DNA of 64,000 bases from Rhizopus arrhizus (Eukaryota; Mucoromycota; Mucoromycetes; Mucorales; Rhizopodaceae): positions 682,001-746,000 of the forward strand of contig JAKZZE010000003.1 of NCBI GenBank assembly GCA_024220505.1, written 5' to 3'. Positions 41,624 to 52,107 of the stretch are shown here, in pieces (positions within the stretch are counted from its first letter, which is position 1; each line of letters starts with the position of its first letter). A program made the translations under genes and the position numbers. Under the pieces are notes generated by a model. It was not told the origin of the DNA, ran no database searches, and saw nothing but the letters and a program-made list of their open reading frames with translations.

Positions 41624-42970
41624 ATGGAAGAACAAAAAATGAACTTATTAAAGCAATACCTGCATGATCTGAGGATTCCAGACAACATATCTGATAAAAT
41701 GGTGCGATATCTGAAAAACGAATCAAGCAACTTTACTATATACAAAGGCACACTATATCGATACAACACCTCAAACGGTATCATTCGCAAAGTATTAAAT
41801 AAAGAAGAAGCTCAAAGTATAATACACACTTATCACCAACATCCTTTGGGAGGACATCTTGCTTACAACAACACTCTACACAAGATTGCCACACGATATT
41901 ATTGGGAAAAAATGGCTCATGACATACAAGAATACGTTAAAAAATGCCCAAGATGCCAAGTTCATGGATGCAAAACTCTTAACGAAGAATTGTACCCAGT
42001 ACCAGTATCAACAAAGCCATTTGACAGAATAGCACTAGATGTTAAACATGTTCAGTCATCAAGAACTGGATATCGATATATAATTGTTGGTATCGATTAT
42101 TTAACGAAATATGTAGAAGCTCGAGCTATACGTTTTCAATCATCATCTGAAATTGCCCTGTTTTTATACGAAGAAATTATTTGCCGACATGGATGTCCAA
42201 CTATCATCGTATCAGACAATGGAAAACCTTTTTTAAGCGACTTGGTACGACAAGTTTGCCGCAGTTATTCAATAATACACAAGACAACAACTCCATATAA
42301 TCCACAAAGTAATGGACTCATAGAACGATTTAATCGAACATTAGGCCAAATACTCCAAAGACGAAGTGATGATGAAAAGAAAGACTGGGATCAATATCTA
42401 CCAGCAACATTATTCGCATATAGATCAATGAAACAGGCTACAACAAAACAAAGTCCATTCTGCTTAATGTACGGGTATGAGCCTAGAACACCCTTCGATA
42501 TGGAACATCAGATCTATGAAAAGAAATCTCCAAAGTTTGAAGCAGCTTTGTTTCATCGAACCGCTCATCAGTTGCACAATCTTAATCGAATTAGGGAACA
42601 AGCAGCTAAGGCCATTAAAGCAACACAGGCAGTACAGAAAAAGGCTATTGAAAACAAACTTCTAGATCAACGAAAAGAATTGAAACCTGCTTTCAATCTA
42701 GGAGATATTGTATTGATATACAAAGATTACTTATCAACATCTTGGTCTGGAAAGCTTCAAGACAAATGGGAGGGACCGTACATTATACAACAAATCCTAG
42801 GAAAAGGCACATACCATGTTAAAAACATCAACGTACAAGATACCAAAATTAGAAGGGTACACGGTAATCGTTTGAAACCATATTCTTTCCCAGACGTACA
42901 ATGGAAATCGGAACACGAAAGGGTTATCTCAACCACAATAGATGATGAAACAAGAGACTTACTTCAATAA
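41624..42970 (+). CDS. Integrase of element B, separate cistron
   Basis: 448 residues, the same length as in A. Zinc region HQHPLGGHLAYNNTLHK and CPRCQVHG. DDE blocks IALDVKHVQ, IIVSDNGKPF and NPQSNGLIERFNRTL. C-terminal GPY motif in WEGPYIIQ. Starts 222 nt after the pol stop behind the hairpin/poly(A) block. Intact. Confidence 0.93.
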   Translation: MEEQKMNLLKQYLHDLRIPDNISDKMVRYLKNESSNFTIYKGTLYRYNTSNGIIRKVLNKEEAQSIIHTYHQHPLGGHLAYNNTLHKIATRYYWEKMAHDIQEYVKKCPRCQVHGCKTLNEELYPVPVSTKPFDRIALDVKHVQSSRTGYRYIIVGIDYLTKYVEARAIRFQSSSEIALFLYEEIICRHGCPTIIVSDNGKPFLSDLVRQVCRSYSIIHKTTTPYNPQSNGLIERFNRTLGQILQRRSDDEKKDWDQYLPATLFAYRSMKQATTKQSPFCLMYGYEPRTPFDMEHQIYEKKSPKFEAALFHRTAHQLHNLNRIREQAAKAIKATQAVQKKAIENKLLDQRKELKPAFNLGDIVLIYKDYLSTSWSGKLQDKWEGPYIIQQILGKGTYHVKNINVQDTKIRRVHGNRLKPYSFPDVQWKSEHERVISTTIDDETRDLLQ

Positions 42971-42977
42971 TACACAT

Positions 42978-43008
<31 letters not shown>

Positions 43009-43099
43009 CTTGAAACAAACGACATACACATCGACAAAAAAAAAAAGATATAAATACACCAAAGATTAATCCACAAAGGAATACAAAAAATAACAATAA

Positions 43100-43986
43100 T
43101 TGATATACAAAATGCTCTCTAATATTCTCGCTGAAACTGCTACTATTCGAAGCGCATGGTGGCGTCCTTATGCTCCTAATAAGGAAGACTTTGCTAATCT
43201 CTCTGAATACTACGTATTCATGTTCACGGAATACTTTGTTACCCTCTGTCAACAAGAAGGTTATGAATCACTCATGAATGCTCTCCTCAATTGGCTTATT
43301 GAATACGAAAATGATGCTAGTGGTGGTATATTCACTTTTACAGACGAAAATGGAATTGCTGTTAGTCGCTATGAGTATGCTTTGGATATTGCTAATGATA
43401 TTAGCAACCATTTGGATGAAATTCTCCCCATTATGGATTTGCCAATGCCATCCAATGACTCTCCTGTTATGGAACCCGAAATCCTGAATGTTCCATCAAC
43501 TCCAAGTAACCACTCACCAAGTCCACCATGTGAACTAGAGATTCAAGATTCTAATCCAAAAGAGGCACAGGAAATAATTGATTTCGAAGAATTAGATGCT
43601 TACCTCCTGAAGGAATTCAATAATATGAATGCTATTGAAGTTGCTAGAAACCACATGACAAGTACATACAGCAAGTATGAAGAATTGCTCAAGCAACAAA
43701 GAAAAATAGTACGCGAAAAAGACTATTAATTGAAGAATTGGTTATTGAAGTCAATTACTGGAGTCATCTTTCATTCGAAGAACCTGACCTAAATGAAATT
43801 AGTATTAGAAATTATTTTGCCCAAAAATACGCCAAGTTAAGAACTATTCTGCCATCAATACATCGAAACCCATCTCTCAAGGATCAAATTAGACGACAAG
43901 ATTCTTGGGGAAATAAAAGAAACCGCACAAGAACGTTCGAGGCCGAACTTTCATCCGGTGGGGACATCTGTAACAAACAGGAATGA
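43100..43986 (+). pseudogene. ORF3 of element B, frameshifted
   Basis: The N-terminal part is open from 43100 to a TAA at 43727-43729. The conserved C-terminal part (VNYWSHLSFEEPDL ... RRQDSWGNKR ... SSGGDIC) is in another frame from about 43719, ending at 43986 inside the 3' LTR. The break lies at or near a run of five As. A poly(A) run (42989-43008) and a second A run precede the ATG, as in A and C. Either a real mutation in a young element or a homopolymer error. Confidence 0.8.
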
Positions 43987-44532
43987 AACGTCGGAATTTA
44001 AATCGTTGCAGTTTATAACGAACGCCTTGCAGTTTACAACAACCACCTTACACTATACAACAACCGCCTCTTATGTTATAACAACCATTCAAAATACCAA
44101 AAACAGAACAAAATCATAAAACCCAAAAACATATAAATAACCTCACATAATAATCTCAAAAAATATGACTTCTTAACTTCTAACTTCCTAACTTCTCTCT
44201 TATTTTATTTTTACTTTTTCTTTTTATCAAATAAATATTCTTTTAAAGAGGCAAACTATCTCTTATTTTATTTAACATCAAGAACAAGAAGTCCCTTGAA
44301 GCTATTATACTTCATTGTAAATCCCCTTTTTTATTTTACTTTATCTTTTTATTTTTATTCTACCTTAACTAAAACAGTTTGATCTACTTTATAAGATCTG
44401 GTGGTCACTATAACAAGCGAATCAAGCCAATCCAACTCATATAAAAGCAATTATTATACCAATTACAACTTAAATCTGTTTATTTAAACCTCAACTCAAC
44501 ACACTCAAGCGAACTAGTAAAAATTTATTACA
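43969..44532 (+). repeat. 3' LTR of element B
   Basis: 564 bp, TGTAACAAAC...TTATTACA, uninterrupted and therefore the reference for the split 5' copy. Preceded by GGTGGGGACATC, a possible plus-strand primer. Contains the GATCT...AGATC stem-loop and TGGTGGTCAC near 44400. Confidence 0.95.
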
Positions 44533-44536
44533 ATGC

Positions 44537-44984
44537 AGACTTTAATTTTTGACCCGAAGGTACATAAAAATTAATGCAAGGTTGAAAATTGAAAGGTGCA
44601 TTAAAATCAAGGCATGCTTTAAATTTAAAGCATATTAAAAATTCATAAAAACTATAAAAACAGTTATTTTATTTACTTCTGGCAGACTTTACTACTTTTT
44701 ATTCTGAAATAAATATCATTAAAAGCAAATCTCTTTTATTATTATTATTTTACTAAATATCAAGAATAAGTCAAGTCCCTTGAAGCCAAATATCTTCATT
44801 GTAACTCTATTAAATCACACATCAAGCTATTATTATCTTTACATCAAGACTGATCTACTTTAAAAACAAGATCTGGTGGTCACTCCTATCAAGAAAATAC
44901 CCAAATATAACTTTACTTTATATTCAAAATCACTCTAAACTCTCAATAAATACACAAGGCCTAAATAGAAAACAAGCTATTACA
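44537..44984 (+). repeat. 5' LTR of element C, larger part
   Basis: Joins 28611-28621. Contains CTGATCTACTTTAAAAACAAG and TGGTGGTCAC near 44875, and ends GCTATTACA. Primer binding site TGGTGGTCACTACGAG at 44987; 44985-45119 is the leader. Confidence 0.92.
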
Positions 44985-45119
44985 TTTGGTGGTCACTACG
45001 AGGTGAAATTAAACAAAAATCAATCAAATTTATTATTAACAGTCTATTATCAACCAAAACTTTCTACAAAAAAAAAATATTTTTATTAACAACAATACTT
45101 ACAACATCAAGATTACATA

Positions 45120-46256
45120 ATGGCCTCTTTACAATCAGGACAAACCGTGTTGGCTACTGTCAATAATCAAAGCGCCATCCAAGGCTTCAGACCTCGTCTC
45201 ATTGAATTTTATGGATACGAAGGCGAAGATTTTAGACATTTTCAAGAAACTCTTGATTCTTACTTGGCAATTACAAATACACATAGCGATGCCCGAAAAT
45301 TGATCGTTCTCAAATCCCAGCTACGTCGTGCTGCTAAGGTCTATTTTGAAAGAACAATACTTAAAGAACAACCTGATATCGGTTACGAGCAAGCAGTAGA
45401 AAAATTAAAAAAGCACTATATTACTCCTGAGCTCATACAAACTTATGAATTGGAATTCAATGAAATGTTCCAGGGTGAGCAAGAGCATCCGCAAATCTTC
45501 CTTGCACGTCTTAGGGAAGCAGCAGACCTTGCAGACATTGATAGCGAAGAAGTCATTGAGAGTCGATTTCGTGCGGGACTCCTCAAAGAGATAAAACAAT
45601 TCTGTATTCAATGCAGCTCTCGCACCTTTAAAGACTGGACAGTTCATGCAGAAGGTTGGTGGAATGCCAACAGACCAAGAAAAATCGCCATAGTGGACAA
45701 CCCTTTCTTGCCTAGAAATGTTAATAATGCATTAATATACAATGACGACAATGCATATTGTAACCATGCGTCAGTTTATAAACATAATGTAGATCTTATT
45801 GATACCGAAGACCGCATGCTTCAATACATTCCTGTTGGTAATGCACGTATGAACGAAAGGTTGGATAAATTAAACGTTGCCCATAATGTTATCACTGGGC
45901 CTAACCAGTTGACAACTATGGATGTCGTCAATGATATCAATCACTCTCCCTCATACAAGCATCAAACCAATAGACATAAAGAAAGCCCTAACGTTCATAA
46001 GGTTGATCAACAAGATATTGTAACCCTCATTCAAGAAACAATTAGAAATGAACTCAACAAACAACAATCATATTATCCACAGTCAAACAGGAATAATCAA
46101 CGCAACTACCGTAACAACTATTATAACCGAAGGGAAGAGCCTTCAAATTACAGACGTTATCCTCCAAGAGATGATCGAAGGGAAGAGCCTTCAAATTACG
46201 GACGTTATCCTCCAAGAGATGACACAAATCATCAAGCTCAAAACTCAAAAAACTAA
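45120..46256 (+). CDS. Gag of element C
   Basis: 378 residues with the family core (IEFYGYEGEDFRHFQETLD, YITPELIQTYELEFNEMFQG, SRFRAGLLKEIKQFC, WTVHAEGWWNANRPRK). No CCHC. The tail is shorter, rich in Asn, Arg, Tyr and Pro, with two copies of a REEPSNY.RYPPRDD unit (tandem repeat at 46130-46220). TAA at 46254-46256 follows A AAA AAC and overlaps an ATG of the pol frame (TAATG). Confidence 0.93.
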   Translation: MASLQSGQTVLATVNNQSAIQGFRPRLIEFYGYEGEDFRHFQETLDSYLAITNTHSDARKLIVLKSQLRRAAKVYFERTILKEQPDIGYEQAVEKLKKHYITPELIQTYELEFNEMFQGEQEHPQIFLARLREAADLADIDSEEVIESRFRAGLLKEIKQFCIQCSSRTFKDWTVHAEGWWNANRPRKIAIVDNPFLPRNVNNALIYNDDNAYCNHASVYKHNVDLIDTEDRMLQYIPVGNARMNERLDKLNVAHNVITGPNQLTTMDVVNDINHSPSYKHQTNRHKESPNVHKVDQQDIVTLIQETIRNELNKQQSYYPQSNRNNQRNYRNNYYNRREEPSNYRRYPPRDDRREEPSNYGRYPPRDDTNHQAQNSKN

Positions 46257-46305
46257 TGGGGTCGGTTGCTTTTGACAACCAAAAGAATGGTCAATCGAAC
46301 ACCCA
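46247..46305 (+). promoter_or_regulatory. -1 ribosomal frameshift site of element C
   Basis: A AAA AAC at 46247-46253. GGGTCGGTTG (46259-46268) can pair with CAATCG (46292-46297) and ACCC (46301-46304). Here the pol frame also has an ATG overlapping the gag stop, so reinitiation is an alternative in this element only. Confidence 0.82.
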
Positions 46306-49300
46306 TCAACACACTAAATCCATTAACAAACCAACTTCACAACACCATCTTAATGCTTTAATCACTGAAGGAGAATACGATCCATATAATCACGAGCTAT
46401 ACGCTGCTGTTAGACCTGATAGACCTCCTGAAGTGATTTCAGCAAGAACAGCACCCTATAATAAAGGAAGAACCTCACCTAAAAGAAAAGAATCTGAAAA
46501 ACCCACAGTTACTAAAAGAGTCACTACTCGAAGGCATATGGAAGAAATAAATCAACCATCTATACAAAAAATCACCACAGATCAAAACATGGACATGGAT
46601 ACTGAATTGCCTATAGAAATTAAAGACAACCAACATACAAAGAAAAAAATAACTAAACGAAGAAAACCTGAAATATCATATGATATAGCTGCTGACGTGT
46701 TGGATAAACCAGCAAACATCACTGTACGGGATCTAATAACAACTGTTCCAGCATTAAGAAGACAACTTAATGTAGCGTGCAGACCCAATCAACAAAGAAG
46801 GACAATAAATCCTGATAAAGCAACTTTTGCCTTAATAGAAGACAATGAAGACTATAGTACAACTGCTGTATATTCTAAAGTGAGCATAGGATCGAAAAGA
46901 ATTAAAGCATTAGTAGACTGTGGTGCAGCAAAGACCTGTATGTCAAAAGCTCTCGCAGATGCTTTAAATTTAGAAATAGATGCTTCATCGGAAAGTGTGT
47001 TCACTTTAGGAAATGGAACTAAACAGCCAGCATTGGGAATAATCTATGACGTACCAATTCAAGTGGAGGAAAATATGATCATTCCTTGTACAGTAGAAGT
47101 ACTACCTAGTTGTCCTAGTCACTTTATCATTGGAAATAATTGGCTTAATCATTCTAAAGCAAGAATTGATTTTAATACTTCATCATTGAAAGTAACATAT
47201 AAGAATAAGAATGCAGAGCTGGAAATATCATTCCTACGTAAAAATGAAAAACCGACACATGTTTCTAGTTACGAACAAACTTACAAGAATCCAGTCAGCA
47301 ATACAAACTCACACCTTGTAAAACGAGTGCATTTTCAAAATGAAGTTATAGAAAGCTCTTCTGAAGAAAGTTCTGAAAATGAAATAGAAGATGAAAGTTC
47401 AAGTTTAGATGAGTCAGATGATGAAGAAAATGATGAAAAATCGTTACTAGTATTAGAGAATGATGGTCAGGAAGAAATCGTTATAAATCATTTGAAAGAC
47501 ACCTGCCATATCACAGCAGGAAGAAATGGATTGTATATTCCAGCAAACTCATCAAAAAAGCTAGTAATAGATAAAGCGAAAAACCAAAACAAAAATATCA
47601 AATATATTTTTGAAATCACCAATGCAAAACTGAAATACACATATGGATGTTTTGATTCATCCTCAAATTTAATAGTGAATAGGAAGACAATAGAAATATA
47701 CCTTTATAATCGTACAAGAGGACATATATTCCTTTATCCCTATGAAGAAATTGGAATACTAGAGGAAATAGATTTACAAGAAGAGACAGATGTTAAGGCA
47801 TATGATGTCCGATTAAATTCAGAATTATTTGTGATGGAGTTAGAAGAACCTCCCAGTATAAATGAAAAAGAAAAGGAACTGTTGGAACCAGAATTATACA
47901 CCAAGTTAGAAGTTGGAAATCTGGATAAAGCCGTCGAGAAGAAGTTAAGAATATTATTGAAAAAGTACTACAGTATATTCGATTGGAATAATGATACAAT
48001 CGGAAACACATCAATAATTACACACAAAATCATTATTGATAAACATACTCAACCTATTAGTCATCGACCCTATCGACTGAGTCCCATTGAAGCTAAATAC
48101 CTAGAACAAGAAATCGACAAATATTGCAAACTTGGTGTGATATCTCCTTCAAATAGTCCTTGGGCAGCCCCGGTTATCTTAGTGAAGAAAAAGAATGGCG
48201 AATATCGCATGGTTATTGATTATAGAAAGCTTAATGCTGTTACCAAAAAAGACTCGTATCCTTTGCCTAGAATAGACGATCTCTTAGATACACTAGGAAA
48301 AGCATCAATATTCTCTGCCTTAGACATGCGAGCAGGTTTCCACCAGGTACCTTTAGAAGAAGAAAGCAAAGAACTTACCGCTTTCACGACGAAATATGGT
48401 GTATATCATTACAATACTTTACCAATGGGATTGGTCAATTCACCAGCAACGTTTCAAAGACTTATCGACTTATGCTTTCGGCCATTAATTAACAAATGTT
48501 TGGTCGCATATATAGATGACCTTAATATATATTCAAGAAATAATGATGACCATTTACAACATCTTGAACAAGTTTTTAATTGCATCAAGATAGCAAATCT
48601 GAAATTAAACCCTGACAAGTGTTTTTTCTTTAAGAACCATCTCAAATTCCTTGGATATATCATTACAAAAGAAGGAATTCAGACAGATCCCAGCAAAATA
48701 CAGAAAATTATAGATTATCCTATTCCACAAACAGTGACTCAAATCCGTGGATTCCTCGGGTTAGCCTCTTACTACAGAAGATTTATAAAGAATTTTGCTG
48801 CAATAGCACGACCGCTACATGACCAAACAAAGACCTCAAAGAAAACACCATGGACAGATAAGACGACACAATCTTTTTTGACACTCAAAAGATTACTTAC
48901 AACAGCACCAGTATTATCTAGACCAGATTTTAGTAAACCATTCATTTTAGTAACAGACGCATCGAAATTAGGCTTAGGATGTATTCTTACACAGTTGGAT
49001 GTAGACGGAAGAGAACATCCAGTAATATATGCAAGTCGAAGTCTGAAATCCAGTGAAGTAAATTATGCTGCAACTAAATTAGAATGTTTAGCTGTAGTAT
49101 GGGCAGTAAAAATGTTTAGACCATATTTGCTTGGAGAAAAATTTACCATCATTACTGATCACTCTGCATTAACTGGACTTCTAAAAACCAAAAATCCCAC
49201 CGGAATATTAGCACGTTGGATAGCCATCTTATCGGAATATGAATACGAGATAAAGTATAGACCTGGTCGTGTCAATGAAAGTGCTGATTTCTTATCGCGC

Positions 49301-49312
49301 CTTGGATACTAA
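46247..49312 (+). CDS. Pol of element C: protease, reverse transcriptase, RNase H
   Basis: The -1 frame begins with GSVAF and GQSNT. Protease LVDCGAAKTCMS (Asp at 46916) again with Cys; IIGNNWL. Acidic linker (SSEESSENEIEDESSSLDES), then a linker domain ending YEEIGILEEIDLQ. RT: IDYRKLN, SALDMRAGFHQVP, LPMGLVNSPATFQ, YIDDLNIYS near 48515. RNase H: VTDASKLGLGC, KLECLAVVWAV, ITDHSALTG. Stops after FLSRLGY. Intact. Confidence 0.93.
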   Translation, partial: KKLMGSVAFDNQKNGQSNTHQHTKSINKPTSQHHLNALITEGEYDPYNHELYAAVRPDRPPEVISARTAPYNKGRTSPKRKESEKPTVTKRVTTRRHMEEINQPSIQKITTDQNMDMDTELPIEIKDNQHTKKKITKRRKPEISYDIAADVLDKPANITVRDLITTVPALRRQLNVACRPNQQRRTINPDKATFALIEDNEDYSTTAVYSKVSIGSKRIKALVDCGAAKTCMSKALADALNLEIDASSESVFTLGNGTKQPALGIIYDVPIQVEENMIIPCTVEVLPSCPSHFIIGNNWLNHSKARIDFNTSSLKVTYKNKNAELEISFLRKNEKPTHVSSYEQTYKNPVSNTNSHLVKRVHFQNEVIESSSEESSENEIEDESSSLDESDDEENDEKSLLVLENDGQEEIVINHLKDTCHITAGRNGLYIPANSSKKLVIDKAKNQNKNIKYIFEITNAKLKYTYGCFDSSSNLIVNRKTIEIYLYNRTRGHIFLYPYEEIGILEEIDLQEETDVKAYDVRLNSELFVMELEEPPSINEKEKELLEPELYTKLEVGNLDKAVEKKLRILLKKYYSIFDWNNDTIGNTSIITHKIIIDKHTQPISHRPYRLSPIEAKYLEQEIDKYCKLGVISPSNSPWAAPVILVKKKNGEYRMVIDYRKLNAVTKKDSYPLPRIDDLLDTLGKASIFSALDMRAGFHQVPLEEESKELTAFTTKYGVYHYNTLPMGLVNSPATFQRLIDLCFRPLINKCLVAYIDDLNIYSRNNDDHLQHLEQVFNCIKIANLKLNPDKCFFFKNHLKFLGYIITKEGIQTDPSKIQKIIDYPIPQTVTQIRGFLGLASYYRRFIKNFAAIARPLHDQTKTSKKTPWTDKTTQSFLTLKRLLTTAPVLSRPDFSKPFILVTDASKLGLGCILTQLDVDGREHPVIYASRSLKSSEVNYAATKLECLAVVWAVKMFRPYLLGEKFTIITDHSALTGLLKTKNPTGILARWIAILSEYEYEIKYRPGRVNESADFLSRLGY

Positions 49313-49350
49313 ATATGTCTACAATAATATCAATTATTAAATTTTAACTG

Positions 49351-49381
49351 AACTACATGGAGGAAGGGAGGGGTAGTTGAA

Positions 49382-49416
<35 letters not shown>
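49351..49416 (+). promoter_or_regulatory. Inter-cistron hairpin, purine tract and poly(A) of element C
   Basis: AACTAC (49351-49356) pairs with GTAGTT (49373-49378) around GGAGGAAGGGAGGGG, then ~35 As. It lies 39 nt after the pol stop and ~45 nt before the integrase ATG, the most compact version of the block. Confidence 0.72.
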
Positions 49417-49417
<1 letters not shown>

Positions 49418-49461
49418 AAACAAACAAATATTCTTAAATCTACAAATTTGTATAATCCAAC

Positions 49462-50817
49462 TTGAAAACAACAATGAACTCCGATAAAATCAAATATTTG
49501 AAGATATACCTGCAAGAACAAAATCTGCCCAGTGGCATAGAAACAAAGATGCAAAAATACATCAAACAAAATGCAAAAAGATACACCATCTATAATGGAA
49601 TACTATATAGATATAATACAGAAAATGGTACGATACGCAAAGTATTGTCAAAACAAGAAGCTGAAGAGATGTTATATTCATACCACCAACATCCTTTGGG
49701 TGGACACTTGGCATACAATAACACATTACACAAGATTGCATCGAGGTACTACTGGGAAAACATGGCTCAAGACATTTTTAACTATGTGCAGAAATGTCAC
49801 CGATGCCAAGTTTATGGGAAAAAGAAATTGAATGAGGAGTTGTATCCTGTTCCCGTATCACCCAAACCCTTTGATCGAATAGCAATAGACGTGAAGCATG
49901 TGCAAGCTTCTCGAGCAGGACACAGATATATTGTTGCAGCCATAGATTATCTAACCAAGTATGTTGAGGCAAAGCCACTTAGACTACAAACTGCCTCAGA
50001 GATAGCCATATTTCTGTATGAAGAAGTTATTAGTAGACATGGCTGTCCTACCCTTATAGTAACAGATAATGGAAAACCTTTTGTAAGCGGATTAGTGCGA
50101 GCTGTTTGTCACAACTTTTCCATTATACATAAGACAACCACTCCTTACAATCCACAAAGTAATGGATTAATAGAAAGATTTAACAGAACACTTGGTCAAA
50201 TACTTCAAAAGAGGTCCACAGAAGAAAAAGAAGACTGGCATCTATATTTACCAGCGGCATTATTTGCATATAGATCTATCAAACAAGCTACAACAAAACA
50301 AAGCCCATTCTTCTTAATGTATGGTTATGAACCAAAAACACCATTTGATAACAACCATAGGATCATTGGCTTTAAAACACCAAAGTTTGACGCCATCTTG
50401 ATGCATAGAACAATTCACCAAATACGGAACCTGAATTTGGTACGCGAACAATCAGCACAATCCATCAAACAGACTCAAGTGGCCCAAAAGAAAGCTATTG
50501 AGAATAAGATTCTTGAAGAAAAGAAGGAACTCAAACCACCATTCAAGTTAGGTGACATCGTGTTATTATACAAGGATTATATGGCTACATCATGGTCAGG
50601 AAAGCTACAAGATAATTGGGAAGGACCCTTCATCATACATAGCATTTTGGGTAAAGGCACCTATCACATTAAAAGCTTCAAATCAGATGATAATAGAATC
50701 AGAAGAGTTCACGGAAATAGGCTTAAAATATATGCAATCCCAAAAGTGCAGTGGTCTACAGATAATGCAAGACGTATTCCTAATCCTATAGAGATAGATC
50801 AAGACGAATGCTTCTAA
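49462..50817 (+). CDS. Integrase of element C, separate cistron
   Basis: 451 residues. Zinc region HQHPLGGHLAYNNTLHK and CHRCQVYG. DDE blocks IAIDVKHVQ, LIVTDNGKPF and NPQSNGLIERFNRTL. C-terminal WEGPFIIH. The N-terminus (~30 residues) is the least conserved part among A, B and C. Stops at 50817 just before a ~50-A run that leads into ORF3. Confidence 0.93.
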   Translation: MKTTMNSDKIKYLKIYLQEQNLPSGIETKMQKYIKQNAKRYTIYNGILYRYNTENGTIRKVLSKQEAEEMLYSYHQHPLGGHLAYNNTLHKIASRYYWENMAQDIFNYVQKCHRCQVYGKKKLNEELYPVPVSPKPFDRIAIDVKHVQASRAGHRYIVAAIDYLTKYVEAKPLRLQTASEIAIFLYEEVISRHGCPTLIVTDNGKPFVSGLVRAVCHNFSIIHKTTTPYNPQSNGLIERFNRTLGQILQKRSTEEKEDWHLYLPAALFAYRSIKQATTKQSPFFLMYGYEPKTPFDNNHRIIGFKTPKFDAILMHRTIHQIRNLNLVREQSAQSIKQTQVAQKKAIENKILEEKKELKPPFKLGDIVLLYKDYMATSWSGKLQDNWEGPFIIHSILGKGTYHIKSFKSDDNRIRRVHGNRLKIYAIPKVQWSTDNARRIPNPIEIDQDECF

Positions 50818-50824
50818 CAACAAA

Positions 50825-50876
<52 letters not shown>
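50825..50876 (+). repeat. Poly(A) run between integrase and ORF3 of element C
   Basis: About 50 consecutive As. Equivalent but shorter runs precede ORF3 in A (35168-35178) and B (42989-43008), so the feature is positional rather than random. Confidence 0.85.
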
Positions 50877-50877
<1 letters not shown>

Positions 50878-50939
50878 ATATAAACCAAGAAAATCAAAAA
50901 AAAAAACTATTGAAAGACTTTAAAAACAAAGTTAAGAAA

Positions 50940-51680
50940 ATGAATTCAGATAACAAAACTGTTTACGTTGATTTAACTGATGAAAAGGAAGACGTCCTGC
51001 CTGTACAAATGGACATAACCATTCAAATGCATTTTCGGGATATGTACCAATCCTTTGGAAAGGAACTCACCATAGAGGCCCTCAATACATACTTCTCTGC
51101 TCAAGAAAAAGAACAGGATAACCCTTACAAAATACGGTATGCTACCGAAGAAAGCGATACTAATCGACAAGGATATATTGATTGGATAATCCAAAGATTT
51201 CAAAAAATGGACGAAGAAATAGACTTCAAACCTTCTCCCAAATCGATAAAAACCCAAAACATGGCTGATTTCTGGGATGATTTATTAGAGCAATGTCGCA
51301 ATCAGTACGAATTCAATCAAGGATTTGCTAATCATTATCAGGATCAGTTTATGAAAAACTTCAAGAAGTATGAAGAGTTGTTACGGGAAGAAAGTGAGAT
51401 AAACAAGCAAAAGAGAACAATAATCAGAATATTTGCCCACAATGTTGCTGAATGGGCACATCTCAAGTTTACTCGACCTACCAATGAAAAGAAAATTCAA
51501 CATATGTATGTTACCACGAAGAACAATCAGCTCAGATCAATCCTACCAAACCACTTCATCAGCCGCTCAATTATGAGAAAACTCAGGGAACAAGACTCTT
51601 GGTGTAAGAACGAAAGAATGTTCGAGGACGAACATCATGTCGGCGGGGGCTTCTGTAAAGATGCAGACTTTAATTTTTGA
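50940..51680 (+). CDS. ORF3 of element C, unknown function
   Basis: 246 residues from the ATG at 50940 (gaaaATGA); an earlier in-frame ATG at 50808 would add poly-Lys from the A run and is rejected. The N-terminal half is acidic and helical (IQMHFRDMYQSFGKELTIEA). The conserved block is IFAHNVAEWAHLKFTRPTN, then YVTTKNNQLRSILPNHF, IMRKLREQDSWCK, FEDEHHVGGGFC. The tail ends 27 nt inside the LTR. No signal peptide, membrane helix or recognised domain. Confidence 0.87.
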   Translation: MNSDNKTVYVDLTDEKEDVLPVQMDITIQMHFRDMYQSFGKELTIEALNTYFSAQEKEQDNPYKIRYATEESDTNRQGYIDWIIQRFQKMDEEIDFKPSPKSIKTQNMADFWDDLLEQCRNQYEFNQGFANHYQDQFMKNFKKYEELLREESEINKQKRTIIRIFAHNVAEWAHLKFTRPTNEKKIQHMYVTTKNNQLRSILPNHFISRSIMRKLREQDSWCKNERMFEDEHHVGGGFCKDADFNF

Positions 51681-52107
51681 CCCGAAGGTACATAAAAATT
51701 AATGCAAGGTTGAAAATTGAAAGGTGCATTAAAATCAAGGCATGCTTTAAATTTAAAGCATATTAAAAATTCATAAAAACTATAAAAACAGTTATTTTAT
51801 TTACTTCTGGCAGACTTTACTACTTTTTATTCTGAAATAAATATCATTAAAAGCAAATCTCTTTTATTATTATTATTTTACTAAATATCAAGAATAAGTC
51901 AAGTCCCTTGAAGCCAAATATCTTCATTGTAACTCTATTAAATCACACATCAAGCTATTATTATCTTTACATCAAGACTGATCTACTTTAAAAACAAGAT
52001 CTGGTGGTCACTCCTATCAAGAAAATACCCAAATATAACTTTATATTCAAAATCACTCTAAACTCTCAATAAATACACAAGGCCTAAATAGAAAACAAGC
52101 TATTACA
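51654..52107 (+). repeat. C-family LTR downstream of ORF3
   Basis: 454 bp, complete, TGTAAAGATG...GCTATTACA. Lacks a 5-bp stretch present in the 5' LTR (near 44920) and in the outer fragment (53081-53469). The bases after it (ATAT) do not match CTAC, the left duplication of C. Probably the 3' LTR of a second C copy. Confidence 0.85.

Larger units (their letters stand above)
28622..44532 (+). mobile_element. LTR element B, inserted in the 5' LTR of C
   Basis: 5' LTR is 28622-28669 plus 36268-36783, split by element A; 3' LTR is 43969-44532; both are 564 bp and identical by eye. Flanked by ATGC (28618-28621, 44533-44536). It carries gag, pol, integrase and ORF3, the last frameshifted. Identical LTRs mean a young insertion. 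Confidence 0.93.
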
